Shown here: positions 1-6,573 of the stretch, in pieces | Numbering within the stretch: position 1 is the first letter of the stretch | Layout: each line of letters starts with the position of its first letter | From: Oceanibaculum pacificum | GTDB taxonomy: Bacteria > Pseudomonadota > Alphaproteobacteria > Oceanibaculales > Oceanibaculaceae | Direction: 5' to 3' | DNA: 64,000 bases | Assembly: GCF_001618175.1 (NCBI RefSeq) | Contig: NZ_LPXN01000094.1 | Coordinates: 1 to 64,000 of the forward strand | Translations under genes and position numbers: made by a program | Notes under the pieces: model-generated | Database searches by the model: none | Told to the model about the DNA's origin: nothing | The model's input: only the letters and a program-made list of their open reading frames with translations

Positions 1-8
1 ATGACCTC

Positions 9-44
9 GTCCTGAGGAGCCCCGTTAGGGGCGTCTCGAAGGAC
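9..44. repeat. Dispersed intergenic palindromic repeat (alphaproteobacterial type)
   Basis: An imperfect inverted repeat: the left arm GTCCTGAGGAGCCCC (9-23) is answered by GGGGCGTCTCGAAGGAC (28-44) across a short GTTA loop. The TCCTGAGGAG...GCGTCTCGAAGGA pattern is the one I associate with dispersed intergenic repeats in many alphaproteobacterial chromosomes. It lies just downstream of the leftward gene ending at 70, so it could also act as a transcript end. Confidence 0.6.
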
Positions 45-69
45 AAGGCGGCAGCCTCACCACATCGTG

Positions 70-489
70 CTAAGCCTTGAAATCGAACAGCTTTCCACCA
101 GCGGGCACCGTCGGCGGCTTGTCGTCCGGCCGGGCGGGGCGGGTGGCTTCGATCACCGGGGCGTCGATGGTCGGCGGCTCGGATGGCGGCGGTGCGACGG
201 CAGCGGCCGGCTGTTCCACCGCCGGATCGAGGGTTGTGGTGGGGGCGGCATCCACCGGCAGCTCGGTATAGAGGAAGTCCCGGGCGAAAACCCGCCGATC
301 CGCGTCGCTTTCGAAGCTGGCGATCAGGCTGATCGCCTGGATGCGGCGGTGCGTGGCCCGGTCGCGCGCCGCCATGAAGCCGCCGAAGCGCATGTTCCAG
401 CGTCCAGATATCTTGGCCGCCAGCCACGCCTCCGCCTTATCCAGCTCGTCCCTGGCGGCCACCGGGTAGCGTAGCTGGAAAGGCAGCAT
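70..489 (-). CDS. Conserved hypothetical protein with Pro/Ala-rich tail
   Basis: About 139 residues; I do not recognise the family. The first 75 residues look like a compact soluble domain with helical stretches (DELDKAEAWLAAK, then THRRIQAISLIASFE). The rest is a low-complexity linker rich in Pro, Ala, Thr and Val that ends in a short GGKLFDFKA motif. No signal peptide or membrane segment is seen. The ATG at 489 was chosen because it lies 8 bases after the stop of the upstream FrnE-like gene, so the two are probably one transcript; a longer in-frame extension would overlap that gene by about 150 bases. Possible partnership with the thiol oxidoreductase is inferred from position only. Confidence 0.6.
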   Translation of the reverse strand: MLPFQLRYPVAARDELDKAEAWLAAKISGRWNMRFGGFMAARDRATHRRIQAISLIASFESDADRRVFARDFLYTELPVDAAPTTTLDPAVEQPAAAVAPPPSEPPTIDAPVIEATRPARPDDKPPTVPAGGKLFDFKA

Positions 490-497
490 GGGCGGGA

Positions 498-1139
498 TCA
501 GGCGGACGCGCCTTCCTCTTGCAAGGCCAGGTCGAACAGCGGGAACAGCGCCTCCGGCTCCTGCGCGCCGGACAGGCCGTAGCGGCCATTCAGCACGAAG
601 CAGGGCACGCCATTCACGCCGATCCGGCCGGCGGTGACGCATTCCGCCTCGACATCGACGGCGCCTTCGGTGCTTTCCAGAAAATTCGCCGCCTCGTCGC
701 GATCGATGTCCTGTTCCTCGGCAATGTCGATCAGCACGTCGAGGTCGCCAATGTCGCGGCCATTCAGGAAATAGGCCTGGAACAGCGCCTCGACCATCGC
801 ATCCTGCGCGCCCTTGTCGTAGGCAAGGCGAATCAGCCGGTGCGCATCCACTGTGTTCGGCGTGCGCTTCACCTTCTCAAAGGCGAAGGCGATATTCTCG
901 CTGCCACCGACCCGGCGGATCGTGTCGTAAATCTGGCGCGAGCGCATTTCACCGCCGAACTTGGCCTCCAGATAGGCCTGCCGGTCCATGCCTTCCTTCG
1001 GCATGCCGGGGTTCAGCTGGAAGGCGCGCCAGCGAATATCCAGGCTGGGCATCGGTCGCAGCGCGAGGGCCTTTTCGAGCCGTCTTTTGCCGACGAAGCA
1101 CCAGGGGCAGATCACGTCGGAGAAGATATCGAGGCGCAT
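498..1139 (-). CDS. DsbA-family (FrnE-like) thiol-disulfide oxidoreductase
   Basis: A 213-residue cytoplasmic protein of the FrnE/2-hydroxychromene-2-carboxylate isomerase branch of the DsbA superfamily. The redox motif CPWC sits at residues 11-14 after a short first strand (MRLDIFSDVI). A helical insertion follows (AYLEAKFGG...DTIRRVGG), and the cis-Pro region of the thioredoxin fold appears near the end as GVNGVPCFVLNGRYGLSGAQ. There is no signal peptide, which fits FrnE-like proteins acting in the cytoplasm. Length is normal for the family. It reads divergently from the acyl-CoA ligase at 1257, and a small hypothetical gene follows 8 bases downstream. The physiological substrate cannot be inferred. 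Confidence 0.88.
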   Translation of the reverse strand: MRLDIFSDVICPWCFVGKRRLEKALALRPMPSLDIRWRAFQLNPGMPKEGMDRQAYLEAKFGGEMRSRQIYDTIRRVGGSENIAFAFEKVKRTPNTVDAHRLIRLAYDKGAQDAMVEALFQAYFLNGRDIGDLDVLIDIAEEQDIDRDEAANFLESTEGAVDVEAECVTAGRIGVNGVPCFVLNGRYGLSGAQEPEALFPLFDLALQEEGASA

Positions 1140-1256
1140 GCAATGGCTCCTTTCCTGACGGGCGCTTGACGTGCGCCATTGGGGATTCGAGCATGTGGCC
1201 GGCAAAACGGCAACCCCTGGCAATCGGGGGAGCCGATAACAATCGAGGGAGGCAGT

Positions 1257-2918
1257 GTGTCCGCGACGCAAGGGGGCGGCGCCTATGAGCGCGATCTGAA
1301 CAAGAATCCGGCCAATCACGTTCCGTTGTCGCCGCTTTCCTTCCTGCGACGGTCGGCGCTCGTGCATCCCGGCAAGACCGCCGTGATCCATGGCGGCCGG
1401 CACTATGCCTACCGCGAATTCGACGAACGCTGCCGCCGGCTGGCCAGCGCGCTGTCCCGGCGCGGCGTGGGCAAGGGCGACACGGTGGCGGTGCTCGCTC
1501 CGAACATCCCGGCGCTGCTGGAGGCGCATTACGGCATCCCGATGCTGGGGGCGGTGCTGAACGCGATCAATATCCGGCTCGATGCCGAGACCGTCGCCTT
1601 CATCCTGGAGCATGGCGGGGCCAAGGTGCTGATCGCCGACCGCGAATTCGCCGATGTGGCGGAAGCGGCGATTGCCCGGCTGGGCCGCGCGATCGTGCTG
1701 GTGGAGATCGACGATCCCGAGGCTGGCGGAGCAGGGCGTTCCTTGGGCGGCACCGACTACGAGGCGTTTCTGGCCGAAGGCGACCCGGCCTTCGCCTACG
1801 AGCTGCCGGACGATGAATGGCAGGCCATCGCGCTGAACTACACCTCCGGCACCACCGGCAACCCGAAGGGCGTGGTTTATTCGCATCGCGGGGCCTATCT
1901 CAACGCCATCGGCCAGATCCTGTCCTTCGGCCTGACCGGGCAGACGCGCTATCTCTGGACCCTGCCGATGTTCCATTGCAATGGCTGGACCTATACCTGG
2001 GCGGTGACCGCCGCCGCCGGGGCGCATGTCTGCCTGCGCCGGGTCGATCCGGCGTTGATCTTCCCGGCGATCCGCGACCACAGGGTCACCCATCTGTGCG
2101 GCGCGCCGATCGTGCTGAACATGATGATCCATGCGCCCGAGGAGCAGAAACTGCGCTTCGAGCACAGCGTCGAGGTGGCGACCGGCGGCGCCGCGCCGCC
2201 ATCGAGCGTGATCGAGCGGATGGAGGCGATGGGCTTCCGCGTCACTCACCTCTATGGCCTGACCGAGACCTATGGCCCGTCCACCGTCTGCGACTGGCAG
2301 GAGGATTGGGCGGCGCTGGAACTGGAACATCGCTCCGCCAGGATGGCGCGCCAGGGCGTGCATTACCCGACGCTGCAGGGCATGCGGGTGGTCGATCCCG
2401 ACACGATGGCGGACGTTCCGGCCGACGGCCGCACCATCGGCGAGGTGCTGTTTCGCGGCAACACCGTGATGATGGGGTATCTCAAGAACCCCAAGGCGAC
2501 GGCCGAGGCCTTCGCCGGCGGCTGGTACCATAGCGGCGACCTCGCGGTGCTGCACCCGGACGGCTATATGGAGGTGAAGGACCGCGCCAAGGACATCATC
2601 ATTTCCGGCGGCGAGAACATCTCCTCGCTGGAGGTGGAGGAGGCGCTGTACCGCCACCCCTCGATCATGGAGGCCGCCGTGGTCGCCCGCCCGGACGAGA
2701 AATGGGGCGAGACGCCGTGCGCCTTCGTGACGCTGAAGCCCGGCGCGCCACTCGTCGGCGAGGCCGAGGTGATCGATTGGTGCCGGCAGAAGCTGGCCCG
2801 CTTCAAGGTGCCGAAAACCATCCTGTTCGGCCCGCTGCCCAAGACCTCGACCGGCAAGATCCAGAAATTCGTCCTGCGCCAGCAGGCCGAGCAGCTTTCC
2901 ACCCCTCCCAAATCATAA
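1257..2918 (+). CDS. Medium/long-chain acyl-CoA ligase (AMP-forming)
   Basis: About 553 residues of the ANL adenylate-forming superfamily, activating a carboxylic acid with ATP and joining it to CoA. The P-loop-like signature is YTSGTTGNPKGV, the A5 motif is YGLTETYG, the A7/A8 hinge is YHSGDLAV...DRAKDIIISGGENISS, and the A10 lysine motif is TSTGKIQKF. The arrangement resembles AlkK/DmdB-like ligases rather than acetyl-CoA synthetase; substrate chain length is not predictable. The GTG at 1257 is preferred because GGGAGG precedes it at 1247-1252, while the upstream ATG at 1179 adds an unlikely N-terminus. A NIPSNAP gene follows after 12 bases and is probably co-transcribed. Confidence 0.88.
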   Translation: MSATQGGGAYERDLNKNPANHVPLSPLSFLRRSALVHPGKTAVIHGGRHYAYREFDERCRRLASALSRRGVGKGDTVAVLAPNIPALLEAHYGIPMLGAVLNAINIRLDAETVAFILEHGGAKVLIADREFADVAEAAIARLGRAIVLVEIDDPEAGGAGRSLGGTDYEAFLAEGDPAFAYELPDDEWQAIALNYTSGTTGNPKGVVYSHRGAYLNAIGQILSFGLTGQTRYLWTLPMFHCNGWTYTWAVTAAAGAHVCLRRVDPALIFPAIRDHRVTHLCGAPIVLNMMIHAPEEQKLRFEHSVEVATGGAAPPSSVIERMEAMGFRVTHLYGLTETYGPSTVCDWQEDWAALELEHRSARMARQGVHYPTLQGMRVVDPDTMADVPADGRTIGEVLFRGNTVMMGYLKNPKATAEAFAGGWYHSGDLAVLHPDGYMEVKDRAKDIIISGGENISSLEVEEALYRHPSIMEAAVVARPDEKWGETPCAFVTLKPGAPLVGEAEVIDWCRQKLARFKVPKTILFGPLPKTSTGKIQKFVLRQQAEQLSTPPKS

Positions 2919-2930
2919 GGATCGCGTTCC

Positions 2931-3254
2931 ATGATCATCGACCACCGCACCTACGAGATCAAAGCCGGCTGCCTGCCCAAATTCCTGGAGCTGTACGGCA
3001 CCCACGGCTACCCGGTGCAGCTGAAGCATCTGGGCCAGCCGGTCGGCTACTACGTTTCCGGCGATATCGGCGCGCTGAACCAGGTGGTGCATCTGTGGCA
3101 GTACGAATCGCTGGCCGACCGCGAGGCGAAGCGTGGCCGCATGCAGGCCGATCCCGACTGGCAGGCCTATCTGGCGAAGAGCGCCGAGGCCGGCTACACC
3201 GTCCGTCAGGAGAACAAGATTCTGCGCGCCGCCCCGTTCTGGCAGCCGAAATAA
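2931..3254 (+). CDS. NIPSNAP family protein
   Basis: A 107-residue protein with the NIPSNAP-type dimeric alpha-beta barrel pattern: the opening strand IIDHRTYEIKAG, a helix, GQPVGYYVSGDIGALNQVVHLW, then YESLADREAKR and DPDWQAYL. The biochemical role of bacterial NIPSNAP proteins is generally unknown; the fold is related to small monooxygenases and stress-response barrels. It starts 12 bases after the acyl-CoA ligase, so a role in the same catabolic step, or in protecting it, is an inference from linkage. Length and motifs are complete. Confidence 0.85.
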   Translation: MIIDHRTYEIKAGCLPKFLELYGTHGYPVQLKHLGQPVGYYVSGDIGALNQVVHLWQYESLADREAKRGRMQADPDWQAYLAKSAEAGYTVRQENKILRAAPFWQPK

Positions 3255-3296
3255 CCGCCGCGTCGGCGGAAAAATAACGATGTTCACTTTTTGTTC

Positions 3297-3326
3297 TTGA
3301 CGCAGGCAGTGCTGCTCGGGCATCGT
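3297..3326 (+). promoter_or_regulatory. Candidate sigma-70 promoter for the 42-residue membrane peptide
   Basis: TTGACG (3297-3302) resembles the -35 element and, after 18 bases, CATCGT (3321-3326) a weak -10 element. The predicted start lies about 30 bases before the ATG at 3363. The -35 match is good and the -10 match is partial. Confidence 0.35.
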
Positions 3327-3362
3327 CCTCTCCTAATTCACCGTCCTTGAATGGAGAGAGAC

Positions 3363-3491
3363 ATGTCCGAGCAAAGCCTCACCATGCTGGATCGCACGCT
3401 CAGCAGCATCGCCCTGATCGGCAGCTTCACGCTGCTGATGACCATCATGACCTATGGCTGGGTTACCGCTTTCCGCGTGATGGCGAGCTGA
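3363..3491 (+). CDS. Small single-pass membrane peptide (42 residues)
   Basis: A 42-residue reading frame begins MSEQSLTMLDRTLSS and is followed by a hydrophobic stretch of about 22 residues (from IALIGSF to TYGWVTAF) with an RVMAS tail. This fits one transmembrane helix with a short polar N-terminus. A good ribosome-binding site, GGAG at 3353-3356, lies six bases before the ATG, and a plausible promoter lies upstream. It stands alone between the NIPSNAP gene and the convergent paralogue pair, whose nearer stop begins 14 bases beyond its own stop. I do not recognise a family. Coding status rests on the start signals and the clean hydrophobic profile; homologues in related genomes would settle it. 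Confidence 0.6.
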   Translation: MSEQSLTMLDRTLSSIALIGSFTLLMTIMTYGWVTAFRVMAS

Positions 3492-3504
3492 GCCGCATCG
3501 CCCG

Positions 3505-4047
3505 TCACTGCAGATGGGCAGGGGCGGGATGCACGAAGCGCAGTATCGTGGCGCCGGCTTCCGATTGTCCGGCCCTGCGGGCGGGCAGAACCATCCCCGC
3601 CGCCGCCAGGGAGGTGGAGAAAAGCAGCGCCGGCGCCTCGAACAGCCGCACACCGCTCGGCGTCAGAAGACTGGCGGCCTGCTTCGCGAACGGATCCAGC
3701 CGGTCTGCAACGCCGCGCGCCTGGCACAGCGCCAGCAGGTCGAGCAGCAGATGCTCATCCTCGGTAACCGAGGGGCAGCGCGGGCAATTCATCGCGATCT
3801 GCCGGGCGGCGCCGCCGGCCAGCACGCTCATCATCGCTTCCAGCGGTCCCAGCGCCTCGGTCGCATAGGTCAGCGCGAAACCTTCCAATAGCGCCTCGCG
3901 GGTGCGCGCCGGGGGCCACTCCTGACGCAGCCCGGCAACCCACACCCGCATGCCCCAAAGCGCCAGCTTGCGGCCGGCATCCAGGCCGGCGAAGCAATCG
4001 CCAGAGGTTTCGGCGGCGCGAATATGATCGTCGCACTCGCTAGACAT
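3505..4047 (-). CDS. Protein of unknown function, second of two tandem paralogues
   Basis: A 180-residue protein without signal peptide or convincing membrane helix. It aligns by eye with the gene just upstream: LALWGMRVWVAGLRQ against FALWAMRLWVEGQRG, then a leucine-rich helix, CPRCPSVTEDEHLLLDLLAL against PACSRPISDDERRLLDLLAL, and an AAAGMVLPARR ending against EAGMRLAMPGA. One cysteine in the middle motif is shared by both; here it is part of a CPRC pair. The start at 4047 lies inside the end of the upstream gene (8-base overlap), so translation is probably coupled. Expression is probably controlled by the Fur-like operator at 4613-4640. Function unknown; an iron-related role is an inference from that operator. 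Confidence 0.7.
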   Translation of the reverse strand: MSSECDDHIRAAETSGDCFAGLDAGRKLALWGMRVWVAGLRQEWPPARTREALLEGFALTYATEALGPLEAMMSVLAGGAARQIAMNCPRCPSVTEDEHLLLDLLALCQARGVADRLDPFAKQAASLLTPSGVRLFEAPALLFSTSLAAAGMVLPARRAGQSEAGATILRFVHPAPAHLQ

Positions 4048-4585
4048 CGCTGCCGCCCTCGCGCGGATTATCGCTGACGGGCGCGCCGGGCATGGCCAGC
4101 CGCATCCCGGCTTCCGCCAGGCAGGCCGCCAGATCATGCGCCAGCGCGGCGCTGACGGCGCCGGCGCGCGGCCGCAGGAAGCCGCGGCAGAGCAGGGCGG
4201 GGGAGAAACGCTCCCCCTGCTGAGCCAGGGCCAGCAGGTCGAGCAGCCGGCGCTCATCGTCGCTGATCGGCCGGCTGCAGGCCGGCCACAGCCGGATCGG
4301 CCGGATGGCGCCATGCGCCAGCGACAGCATGAACAATTCCAGCCGCCGCCGGGCCTGCGGCTGGCGCAGCCGGTGGAACGCCCCCTCCAGCATATGCTCC
4401 ACCGGCTGGCCGCGCCGCGCCCCACGCTGACCTTCCACCCACAGCCGCATCGCCCATAAGGCGAACTGCTCGGCGAAGGGCAGCGCCAGCCGGTCGCCGG
4501 CCACGTCGAGCCCCTCCATCGATTCCCGCGCCCGTTGCAGGGCCGTCGCCTCGCTGTGCAGCGTCCGTCCGCTCTCCGCGCTCAT
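4040..4585 (-). CDS. Protein of unknown function, first of two tandem paralogues
   Basis: A 181-residue Arg/Ala/Leu-rich, probably all-helical soluble protein, paralogous to its downstream neighbour over most of its length (shared LALW-MR-WV-G-R pattern, LEG, a Pro-x-Cys followed by S/T-x-DE-x2-LLDLLAL, and a final AGM-L-P). The ATG at 4585 is preferred over one at 4624 because GAGGA lies 8 bases ahead of it and because the longer form would start inside the putative operator. It is the first gene of the two-gene unit behind the Fur-box-like site. I do not recognise the family and no catalytic motif is evident. Confidence 0.7.
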   Translation of the reverse strand: MSAESGRTLHSEATALQRARESMEGLDVAGDRLALPFAEQFALWAMRLWVEGQRGARRGQPVEHMLEGAFHRLRQPQARRRLELFMLSLAHGAIRPIRLWPACSRPISDDERRLLDLLALAQQGERFSPALLCRGFLRPRAGAVSAALAHDLAACLAEAGMRLAMPGAPVSDNPREGGSDV

Positions 4586-4612
4586 CGTGGTCCTCGCCTT
4601 TACTGATGTGCA

Positions 4613-4651
4613 ATTGATAGTCATTCTTATTAACTATCGATGACAGGTCAA
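4613..4651 (-). promoter_or_regulatory. Fur-box-like operator over a leftward promoter
   Basis: On the minus strand AATAAGAATGACTATCAATT closely resembles the Fur box family (GATAATGATAATCATTATC or GAGAATGATTATCAATT). The perfect arms GATAGT (4616-4621) and ACTATC (4633-4638) frame it. A candidate promoter, TTGACC at 4651-4646 and TAAGAA at 4629-4624 with 16-base spacing, is overlapped by the site, as expected for repression. It precedes the gene starting at 4585. The AT-rich block stands out sharply from the GC-rich surroundings. Fur and Irr sites cannot be distinguished by eye. Confidence 0.55.
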
Positions 4652-4709
4652 GCGGGAGTTGACGGCATGGGAAGGTATCGGCCGGAGCGTGTATCGGGCA
4701 GGGCAAGGA

Positions 4710-5720
4710 TCAGCCGGCCGTCGCCGCCCCGACCCTGACCGCCTCGATGATCGCGCTCATCAGCCCATGCAGCCGGTCGCGATAGCCGGTGCGCGCGGAG
4801 GGGGAGGTTTCGTCCGAGGTCATCGCCACGGTCAGTTCCAGCGCCGGGACGATATAGAGCATCTGCCCGCCATAGCCCCAGGCGTAGCGCACCTCCTCGC
4901 CGGCCATGCGGCGCAGGAACCAGCCATAGCCATAGCCGTCGCCGGTGAAGGCGGAATGGGTGCGCAGGCTCCAGGATTGCCGGATCCAGTCTTCCGGCAC
5001 GATTTGTTCTCCGGCCTCGGTGCGGCCGCCATTGCGGAACAGCTCGCCGAAGGCCAGCAGCGAGCGCGGGCTCATCGCCATCTGGTTACCGCCCAGATAG
5101 ATGCCCTGCGGATCGCGCTCCCAGCCGGCGATGGCGAAGCCGGGCTGCGCGCCCAGCCAGTCGCGCGCCAGCGCCAGGGTCGACCGGCCGGTCGACCGCG
5201 TCAGGATCGCCGACAGCAGATGGGTGGAGCCGGTGGAATACAGCATCCGCCCGCCCGGCTCGTCGATAAAAGGCTGCGCCAGCGCCGTGCGCACCCAATT
5301 GCCGCTCGACACCCAGCGCCCGTAATTCGGCCCGGAGGTGCGCTCCAGCCCGGCCTGCATCGACAACAGATGGCCGATCGTCACGTCGCCCAGCCGGGGG
5401 TCGGGCGACGCCGGCAGCTGGTCGCGCAGCAGCGGCGCGATCTTCTGCTCCGGCCCCGCCAGCACGCCCTTGGCGATGGCGATGCCGACCAGCGCCGAGA
5501 TCACCGATTTCGACGCCGATTTGATGTTGGTGGGATCGCTTACCCGGTGCCGCCCATAGCCCCGCTCGGCCAGGATATCGCCGTCCCGCGCCACGATCAC
5601 CGCCTCCAGCGGCTCCAGCCGCGCGGCCCCGTCCAGCAACGATCCCAAAGATTGCGCCCCCGCGGGCGACACGGCCAGCGGCAGGACGATAGCAAGCAGG
5701 GCAACGGCGATTTTCCTCAT
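4710..5720 (-). CDS. Exported beta-lactamase-family (class C-like) serine hydrolase
   Basis: A 336-residue protein with a clear signal peptide (MRKIAVALLAIVLPLAVSPAGAQ) and the penicillin-binding-like fold of the beta-lactamase/EstB/6-aminohexanoate hydrolase family. The nucleophile motif SASK is at 68-71, a YST motif (the YxN position) comes later, and AWGYGGQ takes the place of the KTG box. It ends with a TSDETS segment and an amphipathic helix. The ATG at 5720 was chosen because it begins the signal peptide and has AGGG 5 bases upstream. Such proteins range from esterases to peptidases; resistance activity should not be assumed. The gene stands alone between the iron-box pair and an AT-rich gene. 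Confidence 0.85.
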   Translation of the reverse strand: MRKIAVALLAIVLPLAVSPAGAQSLGSLLDGAARLEPLEAVIVARDGDILAERGYGRHRVSDPTNIKSASKSVISALVGIAIAKGVLAGPEQKIAPLLRDQLPASPDPRLGDVTIGHLLSMQAGLERTSGPNYGRWVSSGNWVRTALAQPFIDEPGGRMLYSTGSTHLLSAILTRSTGRSTLALARDWLGAQPGFAIAGWERDPQGIYLGGNQMAMSPRSLLAFGELFRNGGRTEAGEQIVPEDWIRQSWSLRTHSAFTGDGYGYGWFLRRMAGEEVRYAWGYGGQMLYIVPALELTVAMTSDETSPSARTGYRDRLHGLMSAIIEAVRVGAATAG

Positions 5721-5807
5721 TGCCCTCAACCTAGCGCCGCATCGCGGCAAATCCATGGCCGGGGATAACGCGTGTGAAAGAGACTGTTATAGCATACTGT
5801 TACAATA

Positions 5808-6356
5808 TTATGCTTCTTCAGAAGGGTTACGGATCGGCCACTCTGGGCGTTTAATCTCCTTTCCCGAAAGAAAGTTCCTAATCAAATTCAATTGATTCCC
5901 TGTAAATTCTCTTATCATTTTCTGGTCTTCTTCGTTTGCCTCCCGGCCTTCCATGTTGTCTGCAATGGTATCTAGAAAAAGGCGCAAAGCGTTTAATGTT
6001 GCGCTCATAGCTACCAGCTGTCGGGCTACCGATCGATTGCTTTGATCATCTAGGTCATAAATCGGGAAGCGATTCATTTCTTCGACGATAACCATTATGC
6101 TTAAGCCAGCTTGACGAAGGGATAGAGGAAAAGGCAAAAATTTTTCTGACGTACGGTGATAGCTTTCAATAACCTCATAGCCATGCAAAAGAAGGCGCGT
6201 TGCCGCGTTTTTTAACTGCCTCTTTCGACGCCAAACTGGAGCAAATGCTGTAAAGTAAGTGACGAGCAGAGCTAGCATTGCGCCAAGAAACTGCGCCCAA
6301 CCGGCCAATTTGTCATGAGTCTCGAGCCACGTGACGATTGCATCCATTGAAATCAT
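5808..6356 (-). CDS. AT-rich orphan gene for a membrane-anchored protein of unknown function
   Basis: A 182-residue protein with one or two N-terminal hydrophobic segments (KLAGWAQFLGAMLALLVTYF, then TAFAPVW), a basic stop-transfer patch RRKRQLK, and a long, probably helical cytoplasmic part. Base use is plainly AT-richer than every neighbour, with codons such as AAA, TTA and ATA, so recent acquisition is likely. The ATG at 6356 has GAGG 5 bases upstream; an in-frame TTG lies just before it and another ATG at 6347. The start codon is 20 bases beyond the 3' end of tRNA-Ser, a classic integration position, but no integrase is present. I do not recognise the family. Confidence 0.7.
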   Translation of the reverse strand: MISMDAIVTWLETHDKLAGWAQFLGAMLALLVTYFTAFAPVWRRKRQLKNAATRLLLHGYEVIESYHRTSEKFLPFPLSLRQAGLSIMVIVEEMNRFPIYDLDDQSNRSVARQLVAMSATLNALRLFLDTIADNMEGREANEEDQKMIREFTGNQLNLIRNFLSGKEIKRPEWPIRNPSEEA

Positions 6357-6376
6357 CAAGCCTCAGTCTGCGCAAC

Positions 6377-6466
6377 TGGCGGATGGGGTGGGATTCGAAC
6401 CCACGGTGGGCTCGCACCCACGCCGGTTTTCAAGACCGGTGCCTTAAACCGCTCGGCCACCCATCC
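6377..6466 (-). tRNA. tRNA-Ser (anticodon TGA)
   Basis: A 90-base class II tRNA. The acceptor GGATGGG pairs with CCCATCC, the D arm contains GCCGAGCGGTTTAAGGC, the anticodon loop CTTGAAA reads UCA codons, there is a long variable arm as in serine tRNAs, the T arm is GTGGG-TTCGAAT-CCCAC, and the CCA end is encoded. Confidence 0.95.
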
Positions 6467-6573
6467 GTGTGGGCGGCTTCTAGCATAGCGGTCGGGGAGT
6501 TCCAAGAGATCGGGGCAGGAGAGCGGGGGCGGGCCGATTGCGTGCCGGCGGGCGATCCCGTACACAAGACGGC

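Noticed and set aside
1140-2657. Long open frame on the minus strand continuing upstream of the FrnE-like gene
   Set aside because: It is antisense to the acyl-CoA ligase, has His/Arg/Gly-rich low-complexity sequence and no motif. The FrnE-like protein starts at 1139.
3255-3275. Hairpin CCGCCG/CGGCGG after the NIPSNAP gene as a terminator
   Set aside because: The stem is followed by AAAAATAA on the plus strand and only TTATTTC on the other; the loop is 3 bases. Too weak to call.
4710-5720. Beta-lactamase resistance gene
   Set aside because: It has the family fold but the YxN and KTG boxes are replaced as in esterase/peptidase members; resistance is not supported.
5760-6480. Prophage or integrative element at tRNA-Ser
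   Set aside because: Only one AT-rich gene is present, with no integrase, no phage genes and no repeat of the tRNA end that I could find. Kept as a finding, not as an element.
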